DNA from: Cryptomeria japonica
Taxonomy: Eukaryota > Streptophyta > Pinopsida > Cupressales > Cupressaceae
DNA: 64,000 nucleotides
Direction of reading: 5' to 3'
NCBI RefSeq assembly: GCF_030272615.1
Contig: NC_081406.1
Coordinates: 404,259,439 to 404,323,438, forward strand
Shown here: positions 1 through 12,566 of the stretch, piece by piece
How the letters are laid out: every line of letters begins with the position of its first letter
How positions within the stretch are numbered: position 1 is the stretch's first letter
Translations under genes and position numbers: made by a program
Notes under the pieces: model-generated
Database searches by the model: none
Seen by the model: the letters and a program-made list of their open reading frames with translations, nothing else
What the model was told of the DNA's origin: nothing

Positions 1-2390
1 AAAATTATTGTACTCCAAAATCATCATTTTCAAGCTTTTGCTTCCTCAACACAAGTTTTCAAGCATCAAAATGTGTGTTTAGAGGCACAAACTTGAAAAT
101 TAAACATCTGATTCTAAAACCATAGACATGAAAGTGCTATTATGAAACATATCATACTCCCAAATAAAAATTTTAAAGCTTGTGCTTCCTAAATTCAAGT
201 TTTGAACCATCACCCAAGCTTGAAAATGTGAGTTCTGATTTCGAAGTTATAATCATGAAAGAACGATTATGAAACTTATTGTACTCCCAAATCATCATTT
301 TCAAGCTTGTGCTTCTTATATGCAAGTTTTGAAGCATCAAAATGTGTGTTTGGAGGTAGCACAAGCTTCAAAATGCAACTTGTGAATTAGAAGGAACAAA
401 CATTAAAGAGTGATTATGAAACTTATTGTACTCCCAAATAATCATTTACAAGCTTGCGCTTCCTAAAAGCAAGTTTTGAAGCATCAAAATGTGTGTTTGG
501 AGGCACAACAAACTTAAAAATACAAGTTTTGATTCCAAAGCCATAAACATGAAAGTGAGATTATGAAACTTATCATACTCCCAAATAATCATTTCATGCT
601 CATGCTTCGTAAATGTAAGTTTTGAAGCGTGAAAATGTGTGTTTGGAGGTAACACAAGCTTGAAAATGCAAGTTTTGATTCTAAAGCGATGAACATTGAA
701 GTGTGATTATGAAACTTATCATACTCCCAGATCATCATTTTCAAGCCTTTTCTTCCTAATGCAAGTTTTGAGGCATCAAATGTGTGTTTGCAGGCATGGT
801 AAGCTTGAAAATGCAATTTCTGATTCTGAAGCCAAGAGCATGACAACGTGATTATGAAACTTACCGTACTCCGAATCATCATTTCCAAGATTGTGCTTTT
901 TAAATGCATGTTTTGAAGCATCAAAATGTGTTTTTGTAGGTAACACAAACTTTAAAATGCAAGTTCTGATTTAGAAGCCACGAACATTAAAGCATGATTA
1001 CGGAACTTACCAACTACCAAATACTCATTTTCAAGCTTGTTCTTCCTAAACGCGAGTTTTGAAGCACAAAAATGTGTGTTTAGTGGCACAATAAGTGTGA
1101 AAATGCAAGTTTTTTTTAGAAATCCATGAACATTGAAGTGTGATTATGAAACGTATCATACTCCAATATCATCATTTTCAAGCTTATGCTTCCTAAAAGA
1201 AAGTATTAAAGCATCAAAAAGTGTGTTTGGGGGAAACAAAAGTTTGAAAATGCAAGTTCTGATTCCGAAGCCATTAACATGAAAGCACGATTATGAAACT
1301 TATCGTGCTCCTAAATTATCAGTTTCAATCTTGTGCATGCTTAATGCAAATTTTGAAGCACCAAAATGTGTGTTTGGAGGTAACACGGGATTGAAATTGC
1401 ATGTTCTAATTCTAAAAATATGAACTTGAAAGTGCGATTATGAAACATCGTACTCACAGATCATTATTTTCAAGCTTGTGCTTCCTAAATGCAAGTATTG
1501 AAGCATCAAACTCTATGCTTTGATGTAATGCACGCTTGAAAATGCAAGTTCTGATTTCGGACACACAAACATGAAAACATGATTATGAAACTTATCGTAC
1601 TCCTAAATCATCATTTTGAAGCTTGTGCTTCCTAAACGCAAGTTTTGAAGCATCAAAATGTGTGTTTCAAGGTACAACAAGCTTGAAAATGCATGTTTTG
1701 ATTCCATAGCCATGAGCATGAAAGCACGATTGTGAAACTTATCGTACTCCCAAATCATAATTTTGGAGCTTTTGCTTTCTAAACGCAAGTTTTACAGCAT
1801 CAAAATGGGTGTTTGGAGGCACAACAAGCTTGAAAATGCAAGTTATGATTCTCAAGCCACGAGTATGAAAGTGTGATTATGAAACTTATCATACTCCCAA
1901 ATCATTATTTTGAAGCTTTTCCTTCTTAAATGCATGTTTTGAAGCATCGAAATGGGTGTTTGGAGACACAACAAGCTTGTAAATGGAAATTCTGATTCCA
2001 AAGCCACAAACATGAAAGTGCGATTCTTAAACTTATGGTATTCCCAAATCATCATTTTTAAGCTTGTGCTTCCTAAAAGCAAGTTTTGAATCATCAAAAA
2101 ATGTGTTTGGAGGTAACACAAGCTTTAAAATGCAAGTGTTTATTCAGAAGCCATGAACATGAAATCTTGATTATAAAACTTATCGTACTCCCAAATCATC
2201 ATTTTCAAGCTTGTGCTTCCTAAATGTAAGTTTTGAAGCATCAAAATGTGTGTTTGGAGGTAACACTAGCTTGGAAAGGAAAGTTAGAATTCAGAAGCAA
2301 CAAACATTAAAGAGCGCTTATAGGTAACACAAGCTTGAAAATGAAAGTTCTGATTCAAAAGTAATGAACATGAAAGCACGATTATGAAAA
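1..2390. repeat. 147-bp satellite array, segment 1
   Basis: Tandem array of about 16 monomers. The landmark AATGTGTGTTTGGAGG recurs at about 341, 488, 634, 779, 925 and 1071, a period of 145-147 bp. Each monomer carries two CAAGCTTG (HindIII) sites about 60 bp apart and a GATTATGAAACTTAT block at the monomer joint. Monomers are diverged variants, and a shortened monomer near 2297-2330 recurs in the other two segments, which points to higher-order organisation. The array is cut at its right end by a Copia-like fragment. No coding function is inferred. Confidence 0.93.
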
Positions 2391-4127
2391 GTGCTCTGAA
2401 GGCTTTGAACTTTTCAAAAGCTTCAGATTTGTCATTCAAGAATGTGGCCCACATAATTCTTGAGCAATAATTAGTAAGAATCATAAAATACCTAGCTCCC
2501 TACACACTCCTAGTTTTCATAGGACCACACAAATCAGTATACACAAGATCAAGTAAATTGTCTGCAGTGAAAAGTTTACCTTTGAAGGTTGAGGAAGACA
2601 TTTTCCCCAATTGACACTCTCTGCACAAAGGATTCTCCGGTTTTCTCAGCATAGGCAACCCTCTAACTACCTTGATCTTACTAGCTTTCACAATATTATC
2701 AAAGTTTACATGGCAGAGTCTCCTATGCCATATCCAGCTATCTTCAAACTTAGCCATTAGACATGTACTGACATTAGCATTTAGCTGAAATAGGTTACCT
2801 TTGGTCTGCATACCGGTAGCCATCAGTTCACCATTCTTTCCTTTGATTTTGCACACTCCATTTCTGAATTCTAGAGTGAGTCCATTATCATTTAGTTGAG
2901 CAACACTCAAAAGGTTGTGTCTAAGACCTTCTACCCAATACACATTGTCAGCACTACTTCTTCCATTCAGAGAGATGGACCCTCTGCCTTTTACCATACA
3001 TGGTGCATCATTACCAAAATGAACCACACCACCATCATACTCTTCCATAGATAGAAACTAACTCCGGTCACTAGTCATATGGTAAGAACAACCACTGTCA
3101 ATAATCCACTCATTGGAATTATCAAAGCGGGAGACAAGAGCCTTCTTATCTGACACATCTTCCTTGACCGCTACAAACACAATATCTTCATTTTCTTCAT
3201 CTTCTGATTCCTCATCGGTGACACCTTCATCAATTGCTACAAAACAGTTTCTCTGGTTTCCTCCTTTGAATTTCTTGAACCTCTCTGGTTTATCCTTGTT
3301 GTCACCATTAGGGCAGTTTACAGCAATGTGTCCTATCTGATTATAAGAAAATCATTTCAAAGGATGCTTACCTTTGTATTTATCGGTTCCCTTGGGGAGT
3401 CTCTTGGCAAGAAGGGCTTCAAATTCCATCATGATCTCCTCATTATCCATTTCTTTACTTTGTCTTGGTTCGCCATTGGTACTAGCTTCTTTGCCTTTTC
3501 TAAATGGTGCAACAGATGCTCTGAAGGCTAATTCAGTCTTCTGAATACTGCCATCATAATTATTTAGCTCATAAGTTGTTAGCTTTGCAATGATGGAGTA
3601 TAGGGATACCTTTGTCTTGTCTACAGACCTTAACTCCTGAATAGCAGCAACCCTATTGCATAGACCGGTAATAAGGATCTCAAAACTTTGCTAACAACAG
3701 TGGAATCTTCCATTTTACCACCTACACTCTTGATATCTCCAACAGCAGTTTTGATTCTTATTCCATATTGTTGAATGGTCTCTCCTTCAACCATCCACAT
3801 GTCTTCAAACTTTCCCCTAAGGGTTTCTTCCTTAGCTTATTTCACATGCTCATCACTGCCATAGATATTCTCAAGGGCATCCCATACTTCTTTGGGATTC
3901 TCTTTGTCCTGAACATTAATAAACTCAATGTCAGATAAGCTGCTAATTAGGGCTTCCATGACTTTCCCATTCTCCTGAATCTCTCTCTTTTGATCATCGG
4001 TGAGAGTATCAATAGGGATAACATAGCTCCAATATTGAGAACCCATGCTTCTGATGTATATCTTCATTCTATCTTTCCATATTTTAAAGTTGTCTCTGTT
4101 GAACTTTGGACCTTCCCTCTTCATCAT
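2391..4127 (-). pseudogene. Copia gag-protease-integrase remnant
   Basis: Minus-strand polyprotein remains. 4127-3837 is gag, with an early FKIWKDRMKIY segment. Near 3300-3345 is a degenerate zinc knuckle (GHIAVNC). At about 3080-3110 the protease active-site motif WIIDSGCSYHM is readable. 3048-2500 is a GAG-pre-integrase region (NLLSVAQLND, then WHRRLCHVNFDNI, then CRECQLGKM), and 2484 downward gives the start of the integrase core (FMILTNYCSRIMWATFL). Stops and frameshifts break the frame and it ends at the satellite junction. Reverse transcriptase and RNase H are absent, so it cannot move by itself. Confidence 0.87.
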
Positions 4128-4184
4128 TAAAGTAGGATCTGTACCTCAAGTGGTTAAGCTTACAACACAGAGGATGTGGAGGAT

Positions 4185-4196
4185 GCTTTGATACCA
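4185..4196 (-). other. Primer-binding site of element C
   Basis: On the minus strand TGGTATCAAAGC lies 2 nt inside the LTR end. It is one base off TGGTATCAGAGC, the initiator-methionine tRNA site common in plant Copia elements. It fixes the element as minus-strand. Confidence 0.75.
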
Positions 4197-4198
4197 AT

Positions 4199-5764
4199 TG
4201 ATGAACCAATGATGAACAGTTAGTACCAAACCAATACTGAGAGGGGGGGTGAATCAATACTAATAAAAACACTTTTCCTTGAACCGGTTAGACTGAGAAC
4301 CCTGCACTTTGAGTGGCAAGCAATAACACCGGTCTAAACCAGATTACTACTGGTTAAGCACAGTGAAAGACATAAACCATTATCTCAGCTTTCGACACAA
4401 TCTAACATCTAATTTCCACTTCACCCATATGCATACGCTAGTAATACTACAATGGAAATGTAAAGACTTACTGGTTTAACATGCTTTACCGCTTAACAAA
4501 GAATAACAAAGCATCACATATAACACACATATTTTTCACGTGGAAACCCAACTAGGAAAAACCACAGTGGGGATGAATACCCACAAGCTGTTCTTTGAAC
4601 CCTTTTGAAGTCCGCTCTGTTAGGAGCCTAGTGTGGTTAAAGAATTTACAAGAGGTTTTGTTAGGAACCGATCCTGCCAGGGATCACCCGGTTAAGGGTT
4701 AAACCCTGTTAAAGGTTACCTTGTTAGAGGATTTTTAGAACTCAATGATTTTGAGTCACCCTGTTAAAGGATTTTATAGTAAGCTGGTTAAAGCTACCCT
4801 ATTAAGGGGTTTTCCAACTGTTGAAGTGGTTAGAGGTCAACAGGTATTACAATGATCTAGTAACAACACTCAATGCCAATGCAGATCCGCTTCAGTTCCT
4901 TCCTTCTGCACTCACACTCTGGAAGTATCTATTCTCATATCTGGTGTGGCAAGAATCATGTATCTTTGCACTTAGATACACACACAACATTTGCCAACAA
5001 CCTCAACATGAAAAACAACATCGACCTTATAGGAAACAAACAGGTCGATAGCATAAACCCTAAACCCTAAACGTTTAGGTTAAGCAATTCAGTCGGTTCA
5101 ATCCTAACCATTAATCATATTGCATTGATTACACTAGTCTTGAACAGATCTCAAGATGTTCTCCAACATTCATTCTTCACCACTTCTTGGAGGTTGATAA
5201 CCCATCACGCATTCTCCACTGTTTGCAAAGACTTTGCACATTCCCGAGGTAGATAGGATCGATCTCCTTCATGGAAGATCCTTCACGCGCACAAGGCTAA
5301 TGTGGCATCACAATCTGTTATTCATTACAATGCTAACTCATCACTTGATGTCATCAGTTGAATCACATAGGCATAGAACACTTCAATCAGAAACCCTGAA
5401 GCTAAGACTACCAACCGGTAGTCATACCATATGAAACCTTGATACAAAACATTCCATTTACCGGTTCACATTCCAACATACCGGTTCACTTGGACAAACA
5501 TACCGCTTCACTTTTTCACATATATTGGTTCACATTTCAACATACCAGTTCACTTGGACAAACATACCGCTTCACTTTTTCACATATACCGGTTCACATT
5601 TCAACATACCGGTTCACTTGGACAGCCATACCACTTCACTTTTTCACATATAATGGTTCTCTTGCAAGTGCTTACATCAATATACCGGTTCACTCTTCAT
5701 CATATTGACATTAATGACAACATACAATATCATCATGTCAACATACTCTGCACATATGCCAACA
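4199..5764 (-). repeat. 5' LTR of element C
   Basis: Bounded on the minus strand by TGTTGGCATATG and ...GGTTCATCA next to the primer-binding site. It shares with element A an internal block reading ACTGAGAGGGG..GGGTGAATCA and a GTGGGGATG..ACCCACAA block, so A and C belong to related lineages. No second LTR copy is present in the window. An internal 64-bp minisatellite lies at 5461-5652. Confidence 0.78.
5461..5652. repeat. 64-bp minisatellite, 3 copies, inside LTR
   Basis: Three head-to-tail copies start at 5461, 5525 and 5589. Each holds ACCGGTTCACTTGGACA and CTTCACTTTTTCACATATA. The first and third keep CCGGTTCACA where the second has TTGGTTCACA. Confidence 0.9.
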
Positions 5765-8175
5765 CATGAAAGCGTGATTATGAAACATACCATACTCCCA
5801 AATTATCATTTTCAAGCTTGTGCTTCCTAAACGCAAGTTTTGAAGCATCAAAATGTGTGTTTAAAGGCACAACAGGCTTGAATATGCAATTTTTGATTCC
5901 AAAGACATGAACATGAACGCGCTATTAGGAAAATTATTATGAAAATGAAACATCTGATACTAAAACAATGGACATGCAAGCGCTATAATGAAACATATCG
6001 TACTCCCTAAACATAACTTTAAAGCTTGTGCTTCCTAAATTCAAGTTTTGAAGCATCAAAGTGTGTCTTTTGAGGTAACTAAAGCTTGAAAATGTGAGTT
6101 CTGATTCCGAAGCCATGAACATGAAAGTGCGATTATGAAACTTATCGTACTCCTAAATTATCATTTTCAAGCTTGTGGGTCCTGAATGCAAATTTTGAAG
6201 CACGAAAATATGTGTTTGGAGGTAACCCAGGCTTGAAAAAACATGTTCTAATTTTAAAAACACGTACATGAAAGCACGATTATGAAACATATCATACTCG
6301 CAGATCATCATTTTCAAGCTTGTGCTTCATAAATGCTAGTATTGAAGCATCAGATTGTATGCTTTGATGTAACGCAAGCTTGAAAATGCAAGTTTTGATT
6401 TTAGAAACACAAACATGAAAGCGCGATTATGAAACTTACCCTACTCTTAAATCATCATTTCAATCTTGTGCTTCCTAAATGCAAGTTTTGAAGCATCAAA
6501 ATGTGTGTTTCGAGGTACAACATGCTTGAAAATGGATGTTTTGATTCCAAAGACACGAGCATGAAAGCATGATTGTGAAACTTATCATACTCACAAATGA
6601 TCATTTTAGAGGTTGTGCTTTCTAAAATAAAGTTTTACAACATCAAAATGGGTGTTTGGAGGCACAACAATCTTGAAAATGCCAGTTATGATTCTAAAGC
6701 CACGAGTATGAAAGCGTGATTATGAAACTTATCATACTTCCAAATCATCATTTTGAAGGTTGTCCTTCTTAAATGCAAGTTTTGAAGCATCAAAATGGGT
6801 GTTTGGAGACACAACAAGCTTGTAAATGGAATTTTTTATTCTAAAGCCATGAACATGAAAGCACAATTATAAAACTTATGGTATTCCCAAATCATCATTT
6901 TTAAGTTTGTGCTTGCTAAATGCAAGTTTTGAATCATCAAAAAATGTGTTTGGAAGTAACACAAGCTTGAAAATGCAAGTGGTTATTCAGAAGACGTGAA
7001 CATGAATTGATTATAAAACTTATCGTACTCCCAAATTATTATTTACAAGCTTATGCTTCCTAAACGCAAGTTTTGAACCATCAAAAAATGTGTTTGGAGG
7101 TAACACAAGCTTGAAAATGCAAGTGTTTATTGAGAAGCCATGGACATGAAATCTTGATTATAAAACTTATCATACTCCCAAATCATCATTTTCAAGCTTG
7201 TGCTTCCTAAATGTAAGTTTTGAAGCATCAAAATGTGTGTTTAGAGGTAACACTAGCTTGAAAATGCAAGTTCTAATTCAGAAGCAACAAATAAAGAGCG
7301 TTTGCAGGTAACACAAGCTAGAAAATGAAAGTTTTGATTCCAAAGTCATGAACATGAAAGCATGATTATGAAACTTGTCATACTCCCAAATCATTATTTT
7401 CAAGCTTGTGCTTTCTAAACATAAGTTTTCAAACATCAAAATGTGTGTTTGGAGGTAAGCAAGCTTGAAAATGCAAGTTCTGATTTTGAAGCCACGAACA
7501 TGAATGCCCGATTATGAAACTTATCGTACTCCTAAATCAACATCCTCAAGCTTGTGCTTCCTAAACTCAAGTTTTGGACCATCAAAATATGTATTTGGAG
7601 GTATCACATGATTGAAAATACAAGTTTTTATTCCAAAGTCATGAATATTAAAGTGTGATTATGAAACATATCATACTCCCAGATCATCATTTTTAATCTT
7701 GTGCTTCCTAAACGCAAATTTTGAAGCATCAAAATGTTTGTTTGGAGGTAACACAGGATTGAAAATAAAATTTCTTATCATGAAGCCATGAACATGCAAG
7801 AGTGATTATGAAACATATCATAGTCTCAAATTATCATTTTCAAGCTTGTTCTTCCTAAACGCAAGTTTTGAAGAATCAAAATGCGTGTTTAGAGGCACAA
7901 CAGACTTGGATATGCAAGTTCTGATTCCAAAGACATGAACATGAACACGCTATTATGAAAATTATTGTACTCCAGAATCATCATTTTTAAGCTTGTGCTT
8001 CCTAAACACAAGTTTTCAAGCATCAAAATGTGTGTTTAGAGGCACAAGATTGAAAATGAAACATCTGATTCTAAAACCATGGACATGAAAGCACTATTAT
8101 GAAACATATCATATTCACAAATCATAATTTTCAAGCTTGTGCTTCCTAAATTCAAGTTTTGAAGCATCGAATGTG
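5765..8175. repeat. 147-bp satellite array, segment 2
   Basis: About 16 more monomers of the same satellite. It contains one nearly complete higher-order unit: the variant reading AAACATCTGATACTAAAAC near 5945 returns as AAACATCTGATTCTAAAAC near 8060, and also opens segment 1. The last monomer starts at 8101 and is cut after AATGTG at 8175, monomer position ~76, by plastid DNA. Confidence 0.92.
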
Positions 8176-8189
8176 ATACAGGTAATTAT

Positions 8190-8316
8190 GAAACTAATAA
8201 AGGGCCAACAAGACATCCCCTTAACTCGTACTGAAGAAAATTTGACCCTGCGTGAAATGGAACAGAAAGCTGCTGAATTAGCCCATTTGTTGCACTTATC
8301 CATTGAAGGATTTTGA
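8190..8316 (+). pseudogene. ycf4: ycf4 3' end
   Basis: The last ~40 codons of the photosystem I assembly factor Ycf4 are readable, with [20 protein letters not shown] followed by the usual family ending in GF and a TGA stop. The N-terminal two thirds, including the membrane segments, is missing because the plastid insert begins here. Ycf4 precedes cemA and petA in most land-plant plastomes, and that order is kept here. Confidence 0.85.
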
Positions 8317-8857
8317 AATGAGGGGGGAAAGTCTTCTTAATATACAAATTGATAGATCTCATATCAGTAGACACCAGAAAAAATTTTGACATAATATTTG
8401 TCTGGGGGGAATGACCATATAGCCAGTAGATTTCCACCAACATGAAATGTTACTTATGGAACCATATCGATATTCTTTGGCAGTTTGCAAACACTCCATA
8501 TCATTCTTTATCTATTAGAAAACATAGATATAATATCTTAAAAGAATACAATGAAGTAGATGACCATTGTTTTTTACACCTTTTTTTACATATGCGCCCA
8601 AAATATTATCATCTCCTCTATGTACCAAAGAGTCCAGAATTGAACTTCAATTTTCATTTATTTGCCAGTCAAATTGAAGTGACTCTTTGGGTCAAGAGTT
8701 AAATAAGAAAACAATAAATAGAAAATGAGTCCGGATCCAAGCAATTTTCAAGGATTGATCCTTCCTTTTTTTACTCTACTTCTCAGTCGGAACAAACCAT
8801 CTTTCATCCGAAAGATATTTTCTTTCAAGGTCGAAGAATTACATAAAAGATCATTCT
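8317..8857. other. ycf4-cemA spacer, no gene seen
   Basis: AT-rich plastid-type spacer. It has a plus-strand ORF (8442-8702) that I do not recognise, with no family motif, and I treat it as chance. Confidence 0.5.
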
Positions 8858-9637
8858 ATGGATCTCATACCTCATTCTATAATTCGTACTTTGTTCAGAT
8901 TTTGGACAAAGCTAACGAGTCAATCGAGCTCGTTAGCGATTCATGAATTGGAAGTCGCATAAAACATTCGCTTCTCTACAATATGTTACATGTTTAATAG
9001 TATTGCCTTAAGGAATTTCAATTTCATTACAAAACAGTTTAGAATCTTGGGTTACAAATTGGTGGAATATTGGTCAATCAAAAAAAAAAATTGATTATTT
9101 ACAAGAAGAAAATGCGATAAGAAAATTTGAAAAAATAGAAGAACTATTCCTCTTAGAAATAATGGTGAAAGATTTTCAAAAATGCCTTCACAATATATTC
9201 GTGTAGAGATGCAGAAAAAGATGATCCAATTGGTCAAAATATATAATCAAGATTGTATCCACATCATCTCACATTTATTAGCAAATCTAATAGGTTTGGT
9301 TCATCTAAGTGTTTGTCTCATTCTGGGTAAGAAGAAACTTGGCATTCTAAATTCTTGGATCCAAGAAGTCTTCTACAGCTTAAGCGATACAATGGTATCT
9401 TTTTCTATTCTTTTAGTAACCCATCTATGTATTGGGTTTCATTCGCCCCATGGTTGGGAACTAATGATAAATTGGATCTTCAAAATTTATGGATTTGCTC
9501 ATAACAAATGAATAATATCTGGTCTTGTTTCAACTTTTCCAGTCATCTTAGACACAATTTTCAAATATTAGATCTTCCATCGTTTAAATCATATATCTCC
9601 TTCACTTTTAGTAATTTATCACTCAATGAATGAATAA
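8858..9637 (+). pseudogene. cemA: cemA, plastid envelope membrane protein remnant
   Basis: CemA is an inner-envelope protein linked to proton extrusion and carbon uptake. From ATG at 8858 the gymnosperm-type N-terminus IPHSIIRTL is visible, then a stop at 8960. A ~2-bp deletion shifts the frame for the middle part, and a compensating change restores it before 9182. The C-terminal half is well kept: [17 protein letters not shown], the conserved FHSPHGWE near 9450, then a CGA-to-TGA-type stop at 9509, then GLVSTFPVILDTIFKY and a normal end in HSMNE. Total length (780 bp) matches the family, but the gene is non-functional. Confidence 0.88.
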
Positions 9638-9809
9638 CCAATGGTTTCTTCCCCATTTGACCTCCCCTCTTTTTTACTTTTTTTTAGGGCGATACTTCTT
9701 ATTTTTTATTTTTAGGTTAATATAGTAGCAGAATTGCAGGCACGTAACTATGATAGTTACCTACCACCATTTTATTTAAAATAAAAGAATTGTAACAAAA
9801 AATTGAACT
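9638..9809. other. cemA-petA spacer
   Basis: Short AT-rich plastid spacer with homopolymer T runs. No feature is seen. Confidence 0.6.
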
Positions 9810-10772
9810 ATGCAAAATAGAAAAACTTATGATGACTGGGTGAAAAAGTGGATAACTCAATAAATTTCTATCTTAATAATGATAGATATAATGACTCGCA
9901 CATCTATTGCAAATGCATATCCCAATTTTGCACAACAAGCTTATGAGAATCCTCAAGAAGCAACTGGGCATATTGTATGTGCCAATTGTCATTCGGCTAA
10001 AAAACCTGTGGAGATTGAAGTTCCACAGTCTATGCTTCCTGATACCATTTTTGAAGCAGTTGTTAAAATACCCTATGATAAGCAAATAAAATAAGTTCTT
10101 GCTAATGGTAAAAAAGGGACTTTAAATGTAGGAGTTGTTCTTATTTTGCCCAAAGGTTTCGAATTAGCTCCTCCGAATCGTATTTATCCTGAGATTAAGG
10201 AAAAAATAGGTGATCTTTATTTTCAAAACTATCATCCCAATCAAAAAAATATTCTAATAATAGGCCCTATTCCTGGTCAAAAATATAGTAAAATTGTATT
10301 TCCCATCCTTTCACCAAATCCTACTACTAATAAAGCAGCTCACTTCCTGAAATATCCCATATATGTAGGTGGTAATAGAGGAAGAGGACAAATTTATCCT
10401 GATGGGAGCAAAAGCAACAATACAGTCTATAACGCTTCAGCAATGGGTAAAGTAAGTAAAATTGCATGTAAAGAAAAGGGTGGATATCAAATAACTATTG
10501 ATAATCCATCAGACGATCGACAAGTGGTTGACTTTGTACCTCCAGGACTGAAACTTCTTGTTTCAGAAGGTGAATTCATCAAGGCGGATCAGTCATTAAC
10601 GAATAACCCTAATGTGGGTAGATTTGGTCAAGAAAATGCATAAATAGTACTTCAAGATCCTTTACATGTTCAAGGTCTTTTATTATTCTTAGCATCTATC
10701 ATTTTAGCACAGATATTTCTGGTTCTTAAGAAGAAACAATTTGAGAAAGTTCAATTGGTCGAAATTATATAA
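9810..10772 (+). pseudogene. petA: petA, cytochrome f, full length with three stops
   Basis: Cytochrome f of the cytochrome b6f complex. ATG at 9810 opens the presequence MQNRKTYDDWVKKW. The mature start (ANAYP), the haem-binding CANCH near residue 55, the luminal domain and the C-terminal anchor [20 protein letters not shown] are all in one frame. The length, 963 bp or 320 codons plus stop, equals the normal family length with no net indel. Three TAA stops break it: 9861-9863 (codon 18), 10092-10094 (where CAA is expected) and 10641-10643 (where GAA is expected). Lack of indels over 960 bp suggests moderate age. Confidence 0.93.
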
Positions 10773-11364
10773 ATAAAAATTGCAATAATAAAGTCATACT
10801 TTTTCGGAGCCCTTCATTTGCCCCTTCCCTCTGTTCGAATATATTGATTTATTGTGAAGAATGAGGAGATATAAAGAATATGTGCATCCTTAATAATGAG
10901 TGATTCAGGAACAAACTTGTTAAACAGTGAGTTCCCTAGTTATGTGCGACATTCAATATTATATATATGTGATCTTTTCTCACCATGATTTATCATATTC
11001 AAAATAAATAAATCAAAGCATAAATAGAAGGAAGGAGAGAATTTGGCAATCTTGGCTTACTATTTTTGCTGATTTTATAACTTATCCTACTCCTTGAAAA
11101 AGTAAAAAGTAAAAAAAAATAAAATATATATATACTTTTTACCATTATCTCGCCAAAGTCAGAGGAGTTCATTCATTTTCTAATTTAATTTTTTCTTTTT
11201 GGATTGAAATGACAAAATGATAGTTCTGCAAAAACATTAGAAACTTTAGTTCTGTGGGGAAAACTATAGTTCTGCAGGGGAAACTATAGGTCTGCGAAAA
11301 ATTCATATTTGTTTTTTACTGAGTTTCTGATTCTCCCCCAGTAATATTCTATTACCAGAAATAA
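10773..11364. other. petA-ccsA spacer, plastid type
   Basis: No gene found. It contains an (AT)-rich run near 11110-11135 and three imperfect ~20-bp repeats around AACTATAGTTCTGC at 11220-11300, just left of the element A insertion. Confidence 0.55.
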
Positions 11365-11369
11365 TACCG

Positions 11370-12551
11370 TGTTAGGTCCAATATGGAAAGCTAATGTACT
11401 GAGAGGGGAGGGGTGAATCAGTACTTCAAAACTTTTCTTCAACAGAAACTTTACTGTTAAGCGTAAACTGAATATTGCTGAAACATAATATAAAGCTAAA
11501 ACATATAAATAACATTCATACATGTTTCACTCCATAACACATATATTTTGGTTACACAGAAACTCTTTGTTAGAGAGAAAAATTGCGGTGGGGATGGCAC
11601 CCACAACTTCACTACTACAATAATAAAGGTTGCTCAGTTAGAGCTACATGTTTAGCTATTTCTGATAGCTTACCCTGTTAGGAGTATCAAGATCTTTAGA
11701 TCTACCTTGTTAAAGAATTTTACAACACTTATACTAAATGTTGTACCTGGTTAAAGGCTTTACAATTTATAGACTTTGTTAGAGTCTTTTACCCTGTTAA
11801 AGGTTTCTCTTACAACTCAAAATAATACAATCAAAATCTTTACAAAATATCTACAACTTCACATCTGAAATGTTATAGCAGATTCTATGTACTCAATATG
11901 AAATTACCTTGCTCATAGCATACCTCGGTAATTGATAAATCAACTCGGTAAACCCTTCTGTTTAATCTGTTCCTTAACTATTCTCTGAAATCTTTCTCGG
12001 TGACCTCTGAATATCTTTGTTAGTCGTAACAGTCACAACACATTGTGCTTTCTCATGATTTTTCCTTTCAGCTTATCTGTCACACATGTCTTGCTTCATG
12101 CTTTTTGATCCTCATTTCATGTTGTATAAATAGATCTCTTATGATGGTGATCTATTCATGCTTCGATCTTACAAACATGATTCATCGAATGAATAACCAT
12201 ACAAATTATTTCATTGGATAGATGTCCTCAAAATCATACAAAATCTTCCTATGTGATAATGGTTCCCTATTCCTCGATCTTGTAACACGTTTCCACATAT
12301 GTGTCCAAGTTCAATGAATCTGGTAACATGTTTCACTCGGTTCAGATCACTCAGTATTCCTTCTTTGCTGCTCGATAGACATAGAACATTACTCGGTAGA
12401 CAGCTCGGTGTATACTAAACTTTGTGACTTCTTTCTTCTATAACCGACTACTTTAGTGCTTACCGACTGAGTATTTCAGTAGTATTAACCGACTAGAGTA
12501 TATAGGATGACTTTGGACATAAAACTAATGACAACTTAGTAAATAGTAACA
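11370..12551 (-). repeat. 3' LTR of element A
   Basis: 1,182 bp, TGTTAGGTCC to GTAACA on the plus strand, an inverted terminal TGTTA/TAACA. It differs from its partner at 18167-19360 only by scattered substitutions and a few small indels. Confidence 0.9.
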
Positions 12552-12566
12552 ATCTCCCTTTTGACA
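12552..12566 (-). other. Polypurine tract of element A
   Basis: On the minus strand GTCAAAAGGGAGAT directly abuts the LTR. This is the typical plus-strand priming tract of Copia elements, and it shows that this LTR is the 3' one. Confidence 0.8.

Larger units (their letters stand above)
2391..5764 (-). mobile_element. Truncated Copia-like LTR retrotransposon (element C)
   Basis: Read on the minus strand, the order is 5' LTR (5764 to 4199), primer-binding site, gag, protease, GAG-pre-integrase, and the start of integrase, where the element stops abruptly against satellite at about 2391. The 3' half and 3' LTR are missing. Gag before protease before integrase is the Ty1/Copia order. Satellite resumes at monomer position ~131 on the right but reaches position ~4 of the next monomer on the left. 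The missing part was therefore probably lost by deletion rather than simply never inserted. Confidence 0.88.

Noticed and set aside
1-2390. Repeated minus-strand ORFs with peptides such as CYLQTHILMLQNLHL
   Set aside because: 147 is divisible by three, so one open frame in a monomer stays open across the array. The ORFs break at random and have no start or domain. They are satellite, not genes.
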